From Chaetorhynchus papuensis (Eukaryota > Chordata > Aves > Passeriformes > Rhipiduridae), in contig VWYX01000662.1 in assembly GCA_013396525.1 (NCBI GenBank), forward strand, positions 62,001-126,000: a stretch of DNA of 64,000 nt. The letters run 5' to 3'. The notes beneath the pieces are model-generated. The model saw only the letters and a program-made list of their open reading frames with translations. It did no database searches and was not told where the DNA came from. The position numbers were made by a program, and so were the translations under genes. Positions 39,651 to 51,762 of the stretch are shown piece by piece; within the stretch, counting starts at the first letter, position 1, and the number at the start of each line of letters is the position of its first letter.

Positions 39651-40708
39651 GTGATAAAGTATTTAGCTTTTTTTATCTTGCAGTACAACAACTAAAGAGG
39701 GGATTTTGAGGGATCGTTTTCCTATAGTATAGATAACTATGTTGCAAAATACTGATTTTTTCAGTATTTTTTGCTTTTGATTTCTTTTTGTGCCAGCTGA
39801 ACTAGAGATCTACATACTGTCCCCTTTTCTAGGAGCAGGAAGATCTTTTTGTGAATTTCCTTTCATACTGTTTATTAGCAGTAAGCAATCTTGCCTTTTT
39901 GAAAAAATGTTTTTAGCTTGCATTCTTGCACTCATGATTCTGCCAGTGTTTGAGCACCATTAATAAATCTATCTTCATCATGTTTCTGAGGCAGCTCACT
40001 GAAAACCTGACTCACTGAGCTGAGGTCACTTTAGAAACCTGAAGTGAGGAAACAAAAACCCAGTACACTTCCCCCCATTTCTGAATCAGTGGTGGATCCA
40101 CTGTGGCAAATACTCATTCTGTGGGGAAGCAGTGGATAAAAATATGGTTGTTTGTCATAGCCAGGTTAACAGCAAGAGAAACTGTGAAAAAGCTGCAGGA
40201 AATTTCACATATGGAGAGAAATTTTAATGCAAAGTTTTTAAATGAAGAAGTTTAAAGCTCTGTGGGCTTCAGGCAAGGACAGTTTCTATTTATGCTTTAC
40301 TGTTGGAACTGCGATACTTTACTAAAAACATTTTCTGATAAAGAAAAAACACATAACTTTTTATCAATAGGATGAATTTGTTTCTCAGGAAGAAAAAAGA
40401 ACTGTTTTATTCTCCCTCAAATTATTCCTGTGTTGGATTTTACCTTCTGATAGAATGTGTATAGTGCACCAGATATGTATATCTTTCATTAAAGCTCTAA
40501 GTGAAATTCTTGATACTTTTTAACTAGAACTGGTTAATGCAGTAAAACAAATCCATTGTGTGTGTAACTGAATACTTGCACTGGAGTATTTAAAACTGTG
40601 CACTTTATCATTGGTAGAAGTCACGTGCTAAATAAATGATTTTCTCTGATGAGTGAAAGGTTGCGTGATCTTGATAAATGTTCGCATGATTTTTTTCCCT
40701 TCCTACAG

Positions 40709-40860
40709 CACTCTTAGTCCAGATGTTGATCCAGTGCTTGCCTTCCAGCGAGAGGGTTTTGGACGCCAGAGCATGTCAGAAAAGCGTACAAAGCAATTTT
40801 CAGATGCCAGTCAGTTGGAGTTTGTTAAAACACGAAAATCCAAAAGCATGGATCTAGGTA
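40709..40860 (+). CDS. PARD3: PARD3 exon with the aPKC phosphorylation site
   Basis: This exon completes Cys, then reads TLSPDVDPVLAFQREGF through QFSDASQLEFVK to TRKSKSMDL and the start of the next codons. The serine before MDL in KSKSMDL corresponds to the mammalian Ser827, which aPKC phosphorylates to release itself from PAR-3. The basic-FVKTRKSKS motif is intact. The acceptor is CTACAG|CACTC. Two donors lie three bases apart: GTAGTG (exon ending 40857, giving MDL-V-ADET) and GTGAGT (exon ending 40860, giving MDL-GI-ADET). I give the longer form because its intronic side fits U1 better; both forms are known to me from mammals. Length is 149 or 152 nt and the frame is kept in either case. 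Confidence 0.95.
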
Positions 40861-41899
40861 GTGAGTGATGTTTTTTCAATTTTTTTTTATTTGAACCTGA
40901 TTTTCATGTTGTAAGTATATAGATTTTGTAATTCCAAACACATTGTGTATGTGCAGTACTACTGCACGTAATGTCTACTTGTGGGTACTAAAGTACTGGC
41001 ATGAATGGCCAAGTGGCCTGGGTGTTGTTTGTTATTTGTAAATGTCCATACATTCAAATATCATAGCCCTCTGGATATATGGTTATACATAAACATAGTA
41101 AACAGTATTTATTGAAATGGAGGTGAAAAATGCCAATCCGTATAGAATAATTGTGTAAAACTGTACCACGCTGTGGTTCTGGGTAGCTGGTTTTATTCTC
41201 AGTCCATGATTATCATGCAGTTAGCCTTAAAGGTCCTTCATAGTCTCTCATTTTGTAGATGAATTCAGAATTAGAGAATGGGACTAGTCTGACATCTGTT
41301 TGAGACCCAAGTTTTAATATTTATATCAGAAGCCCGATAAAGTAGCAGTGGCTAAGACAGGCAATCAACTGTGATCGTGTTAACTCACAAACCAACTGAG
41401 ACTAAGTAATTGCTAACAAGCCTGTCAGTTTTTCTGCCATCGAATTTAGATTCTGAAGTGCGCTCTAGTAACCTCAAACAGTGGGTTTTGATGGTTTAAA
41501 CACACAGAGTTCCCTACTCAGAATAATAAAATATAATGCAACTCCCTCCTTTGCAATAGTTGTGAATGTCTTGCCTACAATCCCTAATTCACAAACTTCC
41601 CCAGGGTGCAGTCAGGTTGGAGGTATTGACTTGCCTTGACTAGTTGCCGTGTGCTAACGTGTCCATAACATATTGTACCTGCCTGTGATGTGAACATGAC
41701 TGACACTGCATGAAGGTTACTAGTTTGCTGCCATTCCTACCCAGAATGTTTGCTTACTCTTGCAGTTTATTTGCATGAAGTAGGACATTTCTAAGGTCCC
41801 CTAACTTGAAAAGAAAATATGCAAACCAGAAGGAATGTTGAGTGCATGTGGGGCATGGGCACTAACTGGGCTAACCGTTATGCATTTACCTTTTAACAG
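40861..41899 (+). other. PARD3: Intron, 1.0 kb
   Basis: A short intron between the aPKC-site exon and the 45-nt exon, with tandem splice sites at both ends. Nothing else was recognised in it. Confidence 0.88.
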
Positions 41900-41944
41900 T
41901 AGCTGACGAGACTAAGCTCAGTACAATGGATGACCAGAAACCAG
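41900..41944 (+). CDS. PARD3: PARD3 45-nt cassette-type exon after the aPKC site
   Basis: This exon has 45 nt, phase 1 at both ends, encoding (V/I)ADETKLSTMDDQKP plus the first base of Gly. Mammals read ADETKLNTVDDQKAG here. The borders are TTTTAACAG|TAGCTG and CCAG|GTAAGA. Being symmetric and a multiple of three it can be skipped cleanly, joining MDL directly to GSPTRDVG, and I recall such a mammalian isoform. It lies a few residues after the aPKC phosphoserine, so its use would change the spacing between that site and the following serine-rich segment. It is too short to show up as an open frame on its own. Confidence 0.94.
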
Positions 41945-44900
41945 GTAAGAATTGACAGTAAGGCTGTTGCTATAGAAACCTTGGTCAAAGCAGCTTACCA
42001 CAATTACAGAACTGCCAGTCAAATTGCATGAAAACATGAATATTCCAGTACTTGCATGGCTGCTTTCTATTGTGAATAATCAAGTCGTACAGAAAAAGAA
42101 AATTTTCTATAGAGATGGGTATCTGGGGTGGTATATTCAGCCAGGTCACGCATGTGATTGTAGGCAGACACCTGTTTCTACATTTTAAACTCATAAATAT
42201 TCAGAGTTGTTTGGAGTTTTTTGTCCTTTCAAAAAAAATCTTGGAAAATCTCCTCCTAGCTTCAAACTGTAGTGCACAGAGAGATGATTTAGAAGAGTTG
42301 AGTGTTTGGCTATTACAGTGCTAACACAGTGCTTGAAAATAATTATTTTAATTAGAAAACTGCTGCCTTTGCCTTAAGTGGTCATCAGATACATGTTGTG
42401 CATTGAGTTGAAGATTATTTGTGCAAGTTGATTTGCCTTTGGAGCTGAAACATGAGCATCGTAACAGAACAAAAGAATATGTAAATAGAGTCTTTTCCAC
42501 ATACCATTCATTGTAATGTTTCACAAAATGATAATGAGAAATAGCTTTCAAGGCATATTTTTTTATTAGTAATTAAAATAATGCACCAACTGCAATTATG
42601 AACCTTTATGATTTATTAATAAAAGTTAGCTTCTGACCTATGGAATGCCATTTTAATTAGGCTGGATCCAGAGGACACCATAACATTACTTAGCTCTAAT
42701 TAGGAACAATTCACCTTTTTAACCTGAAAATATTATTTATTTTATCGTGATTTGAGGAGTAGTGCATTCCATACAGAATTTACATTTACTGATTCACAAC
42801 TGCATCTCTGTTTGACTGGACTTTATAATATGAGTAGGAATACTGAAAAGCTGTAAGTAATCAAGTGATAAAATTATATTTTTTATTTGAACAGATAAGT
42901 CTTCTAGCTTTTAAAATGTTGCAGTATATGGCCACAGACTTGCAGCTTTTCAAATTAAGAATGATTAAACAAAATCAAAATGTTTGAATGTTTTGAAGGA
43001 TTAAAGCCATCAGAGTGTGAATGTATGAATTGTGTTAATGGTTGTGGTAATAATCAGTGCTTAGGAACTGCCTTCACCCCTGAACATTATTCACATAAAA
43101 ACAAGTTAAAGACCAAACTCAAAATTACTGTAAATTATTTTTCATTTTCTTATTAACCTGCCTAGTTGAATGAGATGTGATTAGAATGGTGTGAAACCTT
43201 TGTGTTCTAGTAAAACACAATGCTTAGGTTTTAAAAGTGCATAGTGGTTTTGGTGGTATCAGTAGAGGGTGGTATGAATTGAGTGTAACTTTTCTCTATG
43301 TGTAACACCTGGATTAAATTCCAAAAAAAGAGACAAGTTGGACAGCTTGGGTGAAAGAGCATGACCATGCCATCTGGACTAGGCAGTTACATATTTTGTG
43401 CACAGCAAATGTGCTGGAAAATCTTTTCAATGGCTGGAAAAAAGGAAAACACTTTTTGCTGTACTTTTATTTTATTTATCTTGCGTGCTTTTAACCAGGT
43501 TTTGTATGTAAGCAGTGGATATCTCCTATTACTGAAGATGGATGTGGCTGTTAAACAAACCACTTGCCGTAGTTTGGCTTAAAAATTGTCTGGTTCTAAG
43601 AAAAAAAATGCTTCAAATGTGTGGTGAACTATGCTTTGATGAACTCTAGAAGCCAGAAAACTTCAACATATATTTACTTTAGAAAAGATAAAAACAAACT
43701 CTGTTACTGTCACAGTTGGATTTAATAGTATTGGCTGAAAAGGAGAGCACAGAACTCTCCAGACCTAGTTACTGTAATGGTTTTTAAATTATTTTTCTTT
43801 CTATAGTTCACTTGAAGTACCTAATCCTTGCAATGTTTACAGTTCATCCTAGAGGTTAGAAGTATATTCAGTAGCAATTGAGCATGGCTCATTTATAGAG
43901 TCTCAGGCATACTATAGCTCTAGGTGGTTATTTTTCCATGTGCATGTTATGAAAATGAAAAAAAGAAAAAAGTCAAATAACCTTTATTTAAATTATTTAT
44001 TGATTTATTTTTACACAATGCTCTTTAATTAAACTTTTATTAAATGGAATGAAAATTAAACTGGTTTTGATGCACTTTCTTGCTTTATTCCTCCCTTGCC
44101 TTCCCCAGATGAAGTGTTAATCTCTTAGTGTCTGAACTGAACTAGAAATGGAAGAATTTATCAAATGTAATGGAGCAGATGTTACTAAGTAAATAGACTC
44201 ACCGATAATGTTCTTCAAGAAAGTTTTTAGAAAGTAGACTTTATGCTTTTGCAAAACTGGTTTAATGAAATCCAGAGAAGTTTTTGGCATCAGTTGCAGG
44301 TAGCATTTGACTTGGCAGCTCATAAAAATAATGTTTCAGAAAGAAAAAAAATGTCATTTAAAATGATTTAAAAGAATGTGCTGATGAAAAATTTGCTTTA
44401 TAGACTAAAATTAGTCACTGGATGAAACATCATAGATCCTTTGCCACCATGCACTTTTGCCTTTGCAAATCGCCCAAGCAGATTTGTGTCACTGTGTAAA
44501 TAATTACCGTAGGGTGAGATAAGTGGGGGCACAAGGGGTTGTTAAACAGTGTCAGCACAAGGGAGAAACAAAGGACATGGGATAGGGAGCAGCACATGGG
44601 CTTCAAGTGGTGTCTGTGTGTTCAGTGTCTCGTTGAGCTGTATGTGCTGGGAGGTTACGTGTCCGTGCGTGGGACAGGCGCCGCACGCTGCCCCCGCACT
44701 CGTCAATGAGAGGGGGTGGCTGCATGGCTGGGCGGGCAAGGCTTGGCCCTCATCCCCCAGGGCTGGCCAGCTGGGGACACAGGGAGTGGAGGTGCAGGTG
44801 TGGTGGGCAGGGGCTGTGCCTGGCTTGTCACAAAGCCCTTGGGAGATGGGCGGGGTGCTGAGCGCGTGGGGAGGATGCATGGTGGCAGTCACGGCAGGAG

Positions 44901-47900
44901 GACTGCTGGGGTACACAGGGATGAATCTACCTCAAAGGATATTTGTTAAGAAAATCGTTGGAAAGGGAGCTTTTGATAAACTTCAAATTTTAAAAATGAT
45001 AAAAGAATCCCTTTCATCCTCGGTCATATAAATATGCTTTAGGTAGATGTGTCTTTTCCTCTCCTTTTTTCCTACTTTAAATTCTGGTGTCAGAATAGAA
45101 GTAGAACTCATTCTGAGCAGATAACGCTTCTGATGATTACCACCAGTGCTGTAAAGGCTGGAAGAAAATGCTGACATTTTTGTATTTAGAAAACAGCGTT
45201 TTGATGTGACTCATAAATTTTAAACAGAATCCATTTTAAAGAAAGTTTGCTGTTTTTTACCAGGTTATGGGTAAACAACTCACTTTCTGTCTGGTGAATT
45301 CCAGTAATAAATTCTTAACGCACTCAATTTACAGGGACACCTAACTGTATGTTTTGAGAATAGTAGACTTGCTATGAAGTAGCCATAGAAGATAGTGAAG
45401 GTATTAAAATATGCATAGCTTTATGATCACACTGCTTAAATTGCTTGTGAAAGGAGATTTCCCCATTTCAGATTCTGCAACCTGTTCACATTTGTGTTCA
45501 TGGCCACCCAAGTACAATAAATATTCTTACCATTTCTGTAATCCATTATTAGTTTTACAGTACTCAACATTAGGTTATATCCCAGATGGGATATCCTTTG
45601 GGAAAACACAACTTACATAAATACAGTTCTCACAAAGATCTGTATTGGGTGTCAGGAAATGGAACGTTTTTTCATGTTCTTTATGAACACAAATGGGCAC
45701 ATAAATGCCTTCTTTATAATTACTGTTTACAGAAAGAGCCACTCATTACAAAATTAGGAAAAGATACATGAGCATTTCATTTGGAAGGTTGCAAAGCAGA
45801 ATGTGGAATAAGGAAGTTTACAGTAAGTTGCTATGTAAGAGGACACCCTTTCCTTTTGTATATGAAATTGGATCTGTCAAACAGCTGGTTTATATATGAT
45901 TGTCACATTTCCTATTTTTTTCCTCCAAAATGTTGCATTCATTTTTTTTCTGTCTCATAGACAATTTAAAAAAAATACAATCTTGAAAAGTAAAAAGCAA
46001 AATAAAGTCTCATTTCTTTTGTACTGCGGGCATTAGTGGAGGAATATCAGATTTTAACATGGACTAGAAAGAGGACAGTTTTAAAAGGCACTGTCTTCAT
46101 TGGAGTGCTTTTACTTGGCAGAGAGAATGTCATGTAAAACGTTCACCTTAGACTTCGGCCCATGTTCAGAAGTTTGGTGATTCCAGACTGCAGCTTGGGA
46201 AGCCACCAAGCCTCCCTGGTCCCAGCAGGCCCTGTGCTCTGCCCCCACCATGCTCATGACCCTCAGCCCTCCAACAAGTACAGGCTGTGTGTGAGAGGGT
46301 GGCTTCTTCTGGGAGGAGGGAGCTCATGAAGATAATATTTCTCATATGTAGGGGTGCATTAATTTCTGGCCAAGGGTCCAAGCAGCAGGTCTACAGACTG
46401 GTGGGGGAACCAAGCTGCAGGAGTTGTGTAGACCTGTGAGGGAGGATTTTTGGTTTGTTTCTGTTCACAAGTTAGTCTTATCAGTAGGGCAGCTGAAGGG
46501 GAATACTTTGACAGCTGCTGTTTGAATTTATTTGATCTGAAGGATTTCAGTTAAACATAATTGCTCAGACTTTCAATAGCTGAATAGAAAGTGGAAGCAT
46601 TCACTGCATTGCTCCATCTCATACCAAGGTAACAAATGACATGGAGAAAACTTGCCACGCTGCTATTCAGCATCTCTTCTGTGGGACACACAACCCCCTT
46701 TCCTCCCCAACTCATACTGAATAGTTTGAGTAGTGCAGTAGCAGTTTTCCCCGGCTTAAGGTAACTTTACCTACCTTACATAAAGAGCAGTGACAGATGC
46801 TGTCTCTCCTCTCTCTCCTAATATCTACCAGAATAGGGGTCATCTTCAGAACTTCATATTATTCTATGATAACACTTAAAAGAGGTAGTTTTCCTTTATT
46901 ACACCTTTATTCACACCTATACTTACTAATGCACTGTTCATAGGTTTGGTATTCCTGGGGATTCAGGCCTTGGCTCTAGCTCTCAGTGGTGGCTGGCTGT
47001 GAAATTTATTTCTGTCAGATAAGGATACTGATGTAAAGTGGGTAACAGCCCCCCACCTGGGGCTGCTGTGGTGCCACAACAATTCTCTTTTCTGCTCGCT
47101 TTGGGTAGAGAAAAAATGAGAATTTCACATTATAGGTGAGGGCTCTGGTCTCATAATTTCAGGAAATGTAGCTGTGATGATGTTGTCTCACCTCATCTTG
47201 CTTTCCAGTCCCAAGTCCTATGGAAAATCTAGCTGACTGTACTTGCATTTTCGAATAAGATCACTTCAAATAAATGTAGTGATTTTTTTTCCCTGAAAGA
47301 TTCTTCCCAGTTTTAACTTTAGTGTGAGATCTGATTGTGCAATTGTGAGGTGATTTGCAATGTGAATGTGTATCTAAGAACAAAGGATATACATTTAGTC
47401 CACAAACCTGTGAAGAAAAGTCCCATTGGAGAAGGGCTTTTGCAGAACACTGCCTGGGGCTTCCTTGGCGCACCTCTGGACGTGCTGCAGTGACAAGAAC
47501 TGCCCTCAGCCCCAGCTGTCGTAGTGCCCAAACAGTCACTCCTCATAACTGCCAGGACTGTGTTTATTTTCCAGCTGGATAACTGGTATTGCCCATTTTA
47601 TTGGGTCCTTTCCACTGTTTATTGTTAAGCAATTTCACAAAGTCTGAGCAAGTCAGCTGATACTTCTCAGAAGCATTTAATTATGAAATTGTTAGCGATT
47701 TGATGCAAGTCTTTAAAACTCAAACAGCATGTTCCTTGAAGCCAGAGGTCAGGCTACTTTGCAAGACTGCTACTCTAAACACAGTAGGACTCATGCCTGT
47801 AATCTGCTCTCTGTTCATCAGTTGCTAATACAGATGAAATTTTCTGCTCAAACCAGTAATAGTTAATAGTTTTGTTAGCTGCTGTTAGATGTGCATCTCT

Positions 47901-48224
47901 GCTGGTTTTATGAGCTACGTTTTTAAAGCCCTGTGATTTCTTTATTTAAATTGTGTAAAATAATAGTAATGGATGTTGGTCTCTCTTCACTGATTTGAAA
48001 AGCCTGACGTTGCTAACGTTGTCGGTTTCGTTGACTGTGACTTGACATACTCATTTGCTTCTGAGACCAACAAATCTGTGGAGGATTCCCTACAGATTAT
48101 TGAGAGATGATGTGAATAATGTTAAGTGTGTCCCCAAAGACTTTCAGGATGGATATGCATAATCAAGCATGCAGTTCTCAATACTAATTCTAATTACTTT
48201 TTCCCCCCCCTTTAAATCACCAAG
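41945..48224 (+). other. PARD3: Intron, 6.3 kb
   Basis: It runs from donor GTAAGA to the acceptor CACCAAG, which follows a C/T tract. Near 42555-42730 is a dense group of TAATTA/ATTAG motifs. Two isolated GC-rich patches (about 44620-44930 and 46150-46400) stand out from the AT-rich background and match no repeat family I know. No additional exon was seen. Confidence 0.85.
42555..42730. promoter_or_regulatory. Candidate intronic element dense in homeodomain-type motifs
   Basis: Within 175 bp are ATTAGTAATTA, CAATTATG, TTATTAATAAAAG, TTTTAATTAGG and CTAATTAGG. The last two share the core TAATTAGG. The surrounding sequence is non-repetitive. Such clusters are typical of developmental enhancers, but an AT-rich background makes chance occurrence possible. 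Confidence 0.35.
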
Positions 48225-48452
48225 GTTCCCCAACCAGAGATGTGGGGCCTTCATTAGGTCTGAAGAAATCCAGCTCGTTAGAAAGTCTGCAGACAGCCGT
48301 TGCTGAGGTGACTCTGAATGGTGACATTCCTTTCCACCGCCCGCGCCCGCGAATTATCCGAGGACGAGGCTGCAACGAAAGCTTCAGGGCTGCCATAGAC
48401 AAATCATACGATAAACCTGTAGCAGATGATGATGATGAAGGCATGGAAACCT
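48225..48452 (+). CDS. PARD3: PARD3 exon: serine cluster and basic linker
   Basis: This exon has 228 nt and completes Gly, then SPTRDVGPSLGLKKSSSLES, TAVAEVTLNGDIPFHRPRPR, IIRGRGCNESFRAAIDKSYD and a D-rich tail (DDDDEGMET), ending with the first base of Leu. The KKSSSLESL cluster is a known phosphoserine region in mammalian PAR-3. The HRPRPRIIRGRG stretch is strongly basic and is followed by an acidic run. Identity with mammals is very high apart from PT for PS and PVAD for PAVD. The borders are CACCAAG|GTTCC and GAAACCT|GTAAGT. The acceptor uses the less common AAG after a C-rich tract. Confidence 0.96.
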
Positions 48453-49973
48453 GTAAGTAAACTATTGTTTACATAATGAATGTTAATAGCAAGGTTAATT
48501 CTCTTAGAAAGTGATTAAAGTAGTAGAACATAATTGTAGAGTTTTAAAAGACTAGAACTAACTTAATATTTTTTAGGCTTTTTTCCCTTCATTTGCTTTA
48601 ACAGATCGCCACACTCTGCAGCTTTTTTCCTTTCTAAAATAAGAGAATAAGATTATTGGGAATGTGTTTACTTAAATTACTGTGGAAGTTTTCTGTAAGA
48701 TGGCTAATTAATGTACTAATGTAAACTAGAGAAAAAAATTTAGGCAGAAAGACAAACCCACTAAATTTATGTTACAAAAATATATGCATCTAACTTTGAA
48801 ATAGTACATTTGTAGTGTTGGGGGGGATAAAAAGAAATCACTGTCCTTTAATTAGAGTGAGTAAGGCTGGCAGATCTAATAAAATATAAAGTTAATGATC
48901 AGCTATTACCCACCCTAATGGGCATTCATTTGCATTTTCAGTTCTTTAACCCGAAGTGTGACCCAACATGTGGAGAATGTCATTAACATAAAAGAATCAC
49001 TTCAAAGCTAACCTTATCATTATTGAACTATGTAAGAATGTGCTGGTAAAATGACAACTCATATTGAATGAAAATAGTATGAATGGTAAATTACCTCAAT
49101 CAGGGGTTGTATTAAAATCATTGAATTTTTAACCTTCATGTTGTACTACTTTCAACTTGTCACACACCAGCAGAATTTTTTTTTAATCAACTTGCAGCTA
49201 GTTAGAAGTTTATGAATGAAGATGATGATGGGAAGGTTGAAGTAGTAAAGTATTTAGCCTGAACGCATAACAAAGGCTTGAAAAGGAATTTTTCACTCTC
49301 CTCTCTTTTTAAAGTTTTTTAGTTTCAGAAATTCTGTTTCATAAGCATCATTCCCTAATATTCCTTTATAAGTTACTTCTGTAATCACTCTTTTATTTTT
49401 TTAAAAACTCCTGGCTTTTTCTTTTCTTTTTTTTTTTTTAATTAATCTGCCTCTTTCTAGAAGTGTTCTGAGGCCACAAGGGAGGTCATTTTGCCATTCA
49501 CTTTTCTCAGAGGTAGTTACAGATGGAATTCTGCTTTGCTTTTCCAGCACCTAACAATTTCACACAGCAGTGAGGGTAAATTCTGGTGTGGTGCTGCTGT
49601 CTGTCAGTCTATTTCTGGCCAGTAGAAGAATAGGTATGAGAAAATGTGTAATGATCCTGCTCATTCTTACAAAATGCAGGCCTGTGGTCTTTTGGGACAT
49701 AAGACCATGTTTTTAAAGAAGGCCTTGTTTGGTGTGAGCCCACTGATAGTAATGTCCTGTTTTGAGGCTTCAGATATCCAAGGTTTATCCAGAAGTTACA
49801 GATGGTTTAACTTCAATTGATCAAAAATATAGCAAAACTGTTGTCATGAAGTGCATTCAAGGTGAGTGTAGGTTTATGAGATTCTGGTAAGGGGTTTTGA
49901 GCTTGTTGATGCAATGCGTAGAGAGCAGCAAGGATGTATTTGGAGCCCTTTGGAGTCCTTCATGTTGGAGCAG

Positions 49974-50576
49974 TGGTGTTGTGGCTTAACCCCTGCAGCA
50001 GCCAAGCCCCAGGCAGCCACTTGCTCAATCCCCCACCCGTGAGACTGGGGAGAGAATTGGAAGGGTAAAATTTTGCTGGTAAACTCGTGGATTGAGATAT
50101 TGGAAGCTTCATAGGGAAAGCAAGAGCCACACACACAGGCAAAGCAAAACAAAGAATTACTTCACTGCTACCCTTGGGTGGGCAGGTATTCAGCCATCCC
50201 CAGGAGAACTGGGCCCATCATATAACTGTTACTTGGGAAGACAAACACCATCACTCCAAATGTCCCCCCACTTCCTCCTTCTACCCCCAACTTGATATAC
50301 TGAGCATGATGCCTATGGTCTGGAATATCCCTTTGGTCAGTTGGGATCACCTGTCCTGGCTGTGTCTCCTCCCAGCCTCCCATACACCCTCAACTTCCTC
50401 ACCACATGGCTGGCACAAAAAAACCCAGAAAAGCCCTTGTCTCTGTGTAAGCCTTGCTCAGCAATAACAAAAAACATTTCTGTATTGTCAACCCAGTGTT
50501 CAGCACAAATCCAAAACAGAGCCCCATGCCAGCCACTGTGAAGAAAAATAACCCTACACCAGCCAAAACCAGCACA
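49974..50576 (-). mobile_element. Solo LTR, avian ERVL type, - strand
   Basis: A 603-bp LTR in reverse orientation. On the - strand it starts TGTGCTGGTTTTGGCTGG and ends with CCACAACACCA, so it has TG...CA ends. It is bounded by a perfect 5-bp direct repeat AGCAG at 49969-49973 and 50577-50581. Blocks such as GACCAAAGGGATATTCCA and GGGAAGACAAACACC (the latter as read on the + strand) are those of an LTR family widespread in birds. A TATA-like GTATATC (- strand) corresponds to about 50294-50300. No internal viral sequence remains, so this is the product of LTR-LTR recombination. The 5-bp duplication suits the ERVL class; the family name is from memory. Confidence 0.85.
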
Positions 50577-50696
50577 AGCAGGAACCAGACAAAGCCTTCT
50601 GGCTGAAATCAGAATGTTGTGGGGTGAGTCTTCGCCCTCATCTCTGTTTGGATGAAGTTGTCTCGGACCAGTGAGCCAAGAGCCATCTCATGTCAT

Positions 50697-50721
50697 GAGA
50701 GAGCAAGAGCAAGAGCAAGGC
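50697..50721. repeat. Short GAGCAA repeat
   Basis: Three to four imperfect copies of GAGCAA in tandem. It is a simple repeat. Confidence 0.75.
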
Positions 50722-51706
50722 TGTTGTCAGATCCCACATGGTAAAGAAGGGCTGAACAAAGTGTGACCAAGCTATATGTGTAGAGCTATGCATTCTGTTG
50801 AGCTGTGTTCTAATAGCTTCCACACATAGTGATGAAACATCTAAGAAGTATTCCAGAAATTTGAAGTGCCAGGTTCACAGAAGCAGATGAGTAGCAAAGC
50901 AAATATAGTAAGTTGATTGGACAGAATTCAGTCCTTGAGGATTTTTGCTTCTCATGGTGACTGTGGGAGCTTAAGAGCTGTCCCAGCCCTATGTTGCCTT
51001 GTCTTCCTGAAAATATATCTGAATCTGCATTAAAACTCAAAGCACTGCAGTCTTCTCCACTTTGTGCAAATTCTATATGGCCTTAGGTTCCAGAAAATTT
51101 TCCAAATGGTGTCTTCAGCTGGACAAAGTTTGGGCACATACGAATATGTAGGAGTAACAATCTGGTCCTAACGTAACTAATGCCTCACTGCTGCCATAAC
51201 GACGTTGCCTAAGTTTTTTAAAATTGCATTTAATTATTCTGTAATTGTTTGAAATTAGAATGTGGCTTTCTCTCATTATAAAACCCAGGCAAACATGCTG
51301 GTGGTCAATTTGCTGATGCCCTTGAGGTTGGATCCATTTGTCTTGAATTTTTTTGCCTTTCTACAAGTGTTTCAGTGCTAGAAGTGTTTGTCTTCCAGAC
51401 AGTGACCCACTTTAGATTAGCAAATAATAGCACTGCAAAATATTGTATAGAGGAATTCCTAACATGTCATCATTCCATATACAAAAGCCATAAAAAATAC
51501 AGGTAGCATATGTGACAAAGGGGCCAACTCTTCTAAATGTCCTTGAAAAAATGTGCTATTAAATTACTAAATGTTGGATTAAACTCAGATGCCACTGACT
51601 GGTTCTGAGGTAACATTTTAAGTTGAGAAGATGTGTGTGAGTTTTAATGGCTGCAAAGGAGGAACATTTGTGGAAAGAGGTGTGGGTGTTCAGCTTTTAC
51701 AGATAA

Positions 51707-51762
51707 TTTTTCCTGTTTTTTTTTTTCTTTTTCTTTTTTTCTTTTTTGTTTTTTTGTTTTTT
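51707..51762. repeat. T-rich low-complexity tract
   Basis: A run of T broken by single C and G bases over about 55 bp. There is no adjacent retroelement body. Confidence 0.8.

Larger units (their letters stand above)
35899..40708 (+). other. PARD3: Intron, 4.8 kb
   Basis: Strongly AT-rich intron with donor GTAAGAG and acceptor TTCCTACAG. It contains two local tandem duplications (36548-36600 and 39627-39650). Segments at about 36820-37060 and 37910-38190 have the low-repeat, motif-rich look of conserved noncoding DNA, which I cannot test. No CR1 was recognised. Confidence 0.85.

Noticed and set aside
44549..45031. 160-residue + strand and 124-residue - strand open frames
   Set aside because: They sit in a GC-rich block with few stops; both strands are open at once and neither translation resembles a protein family.
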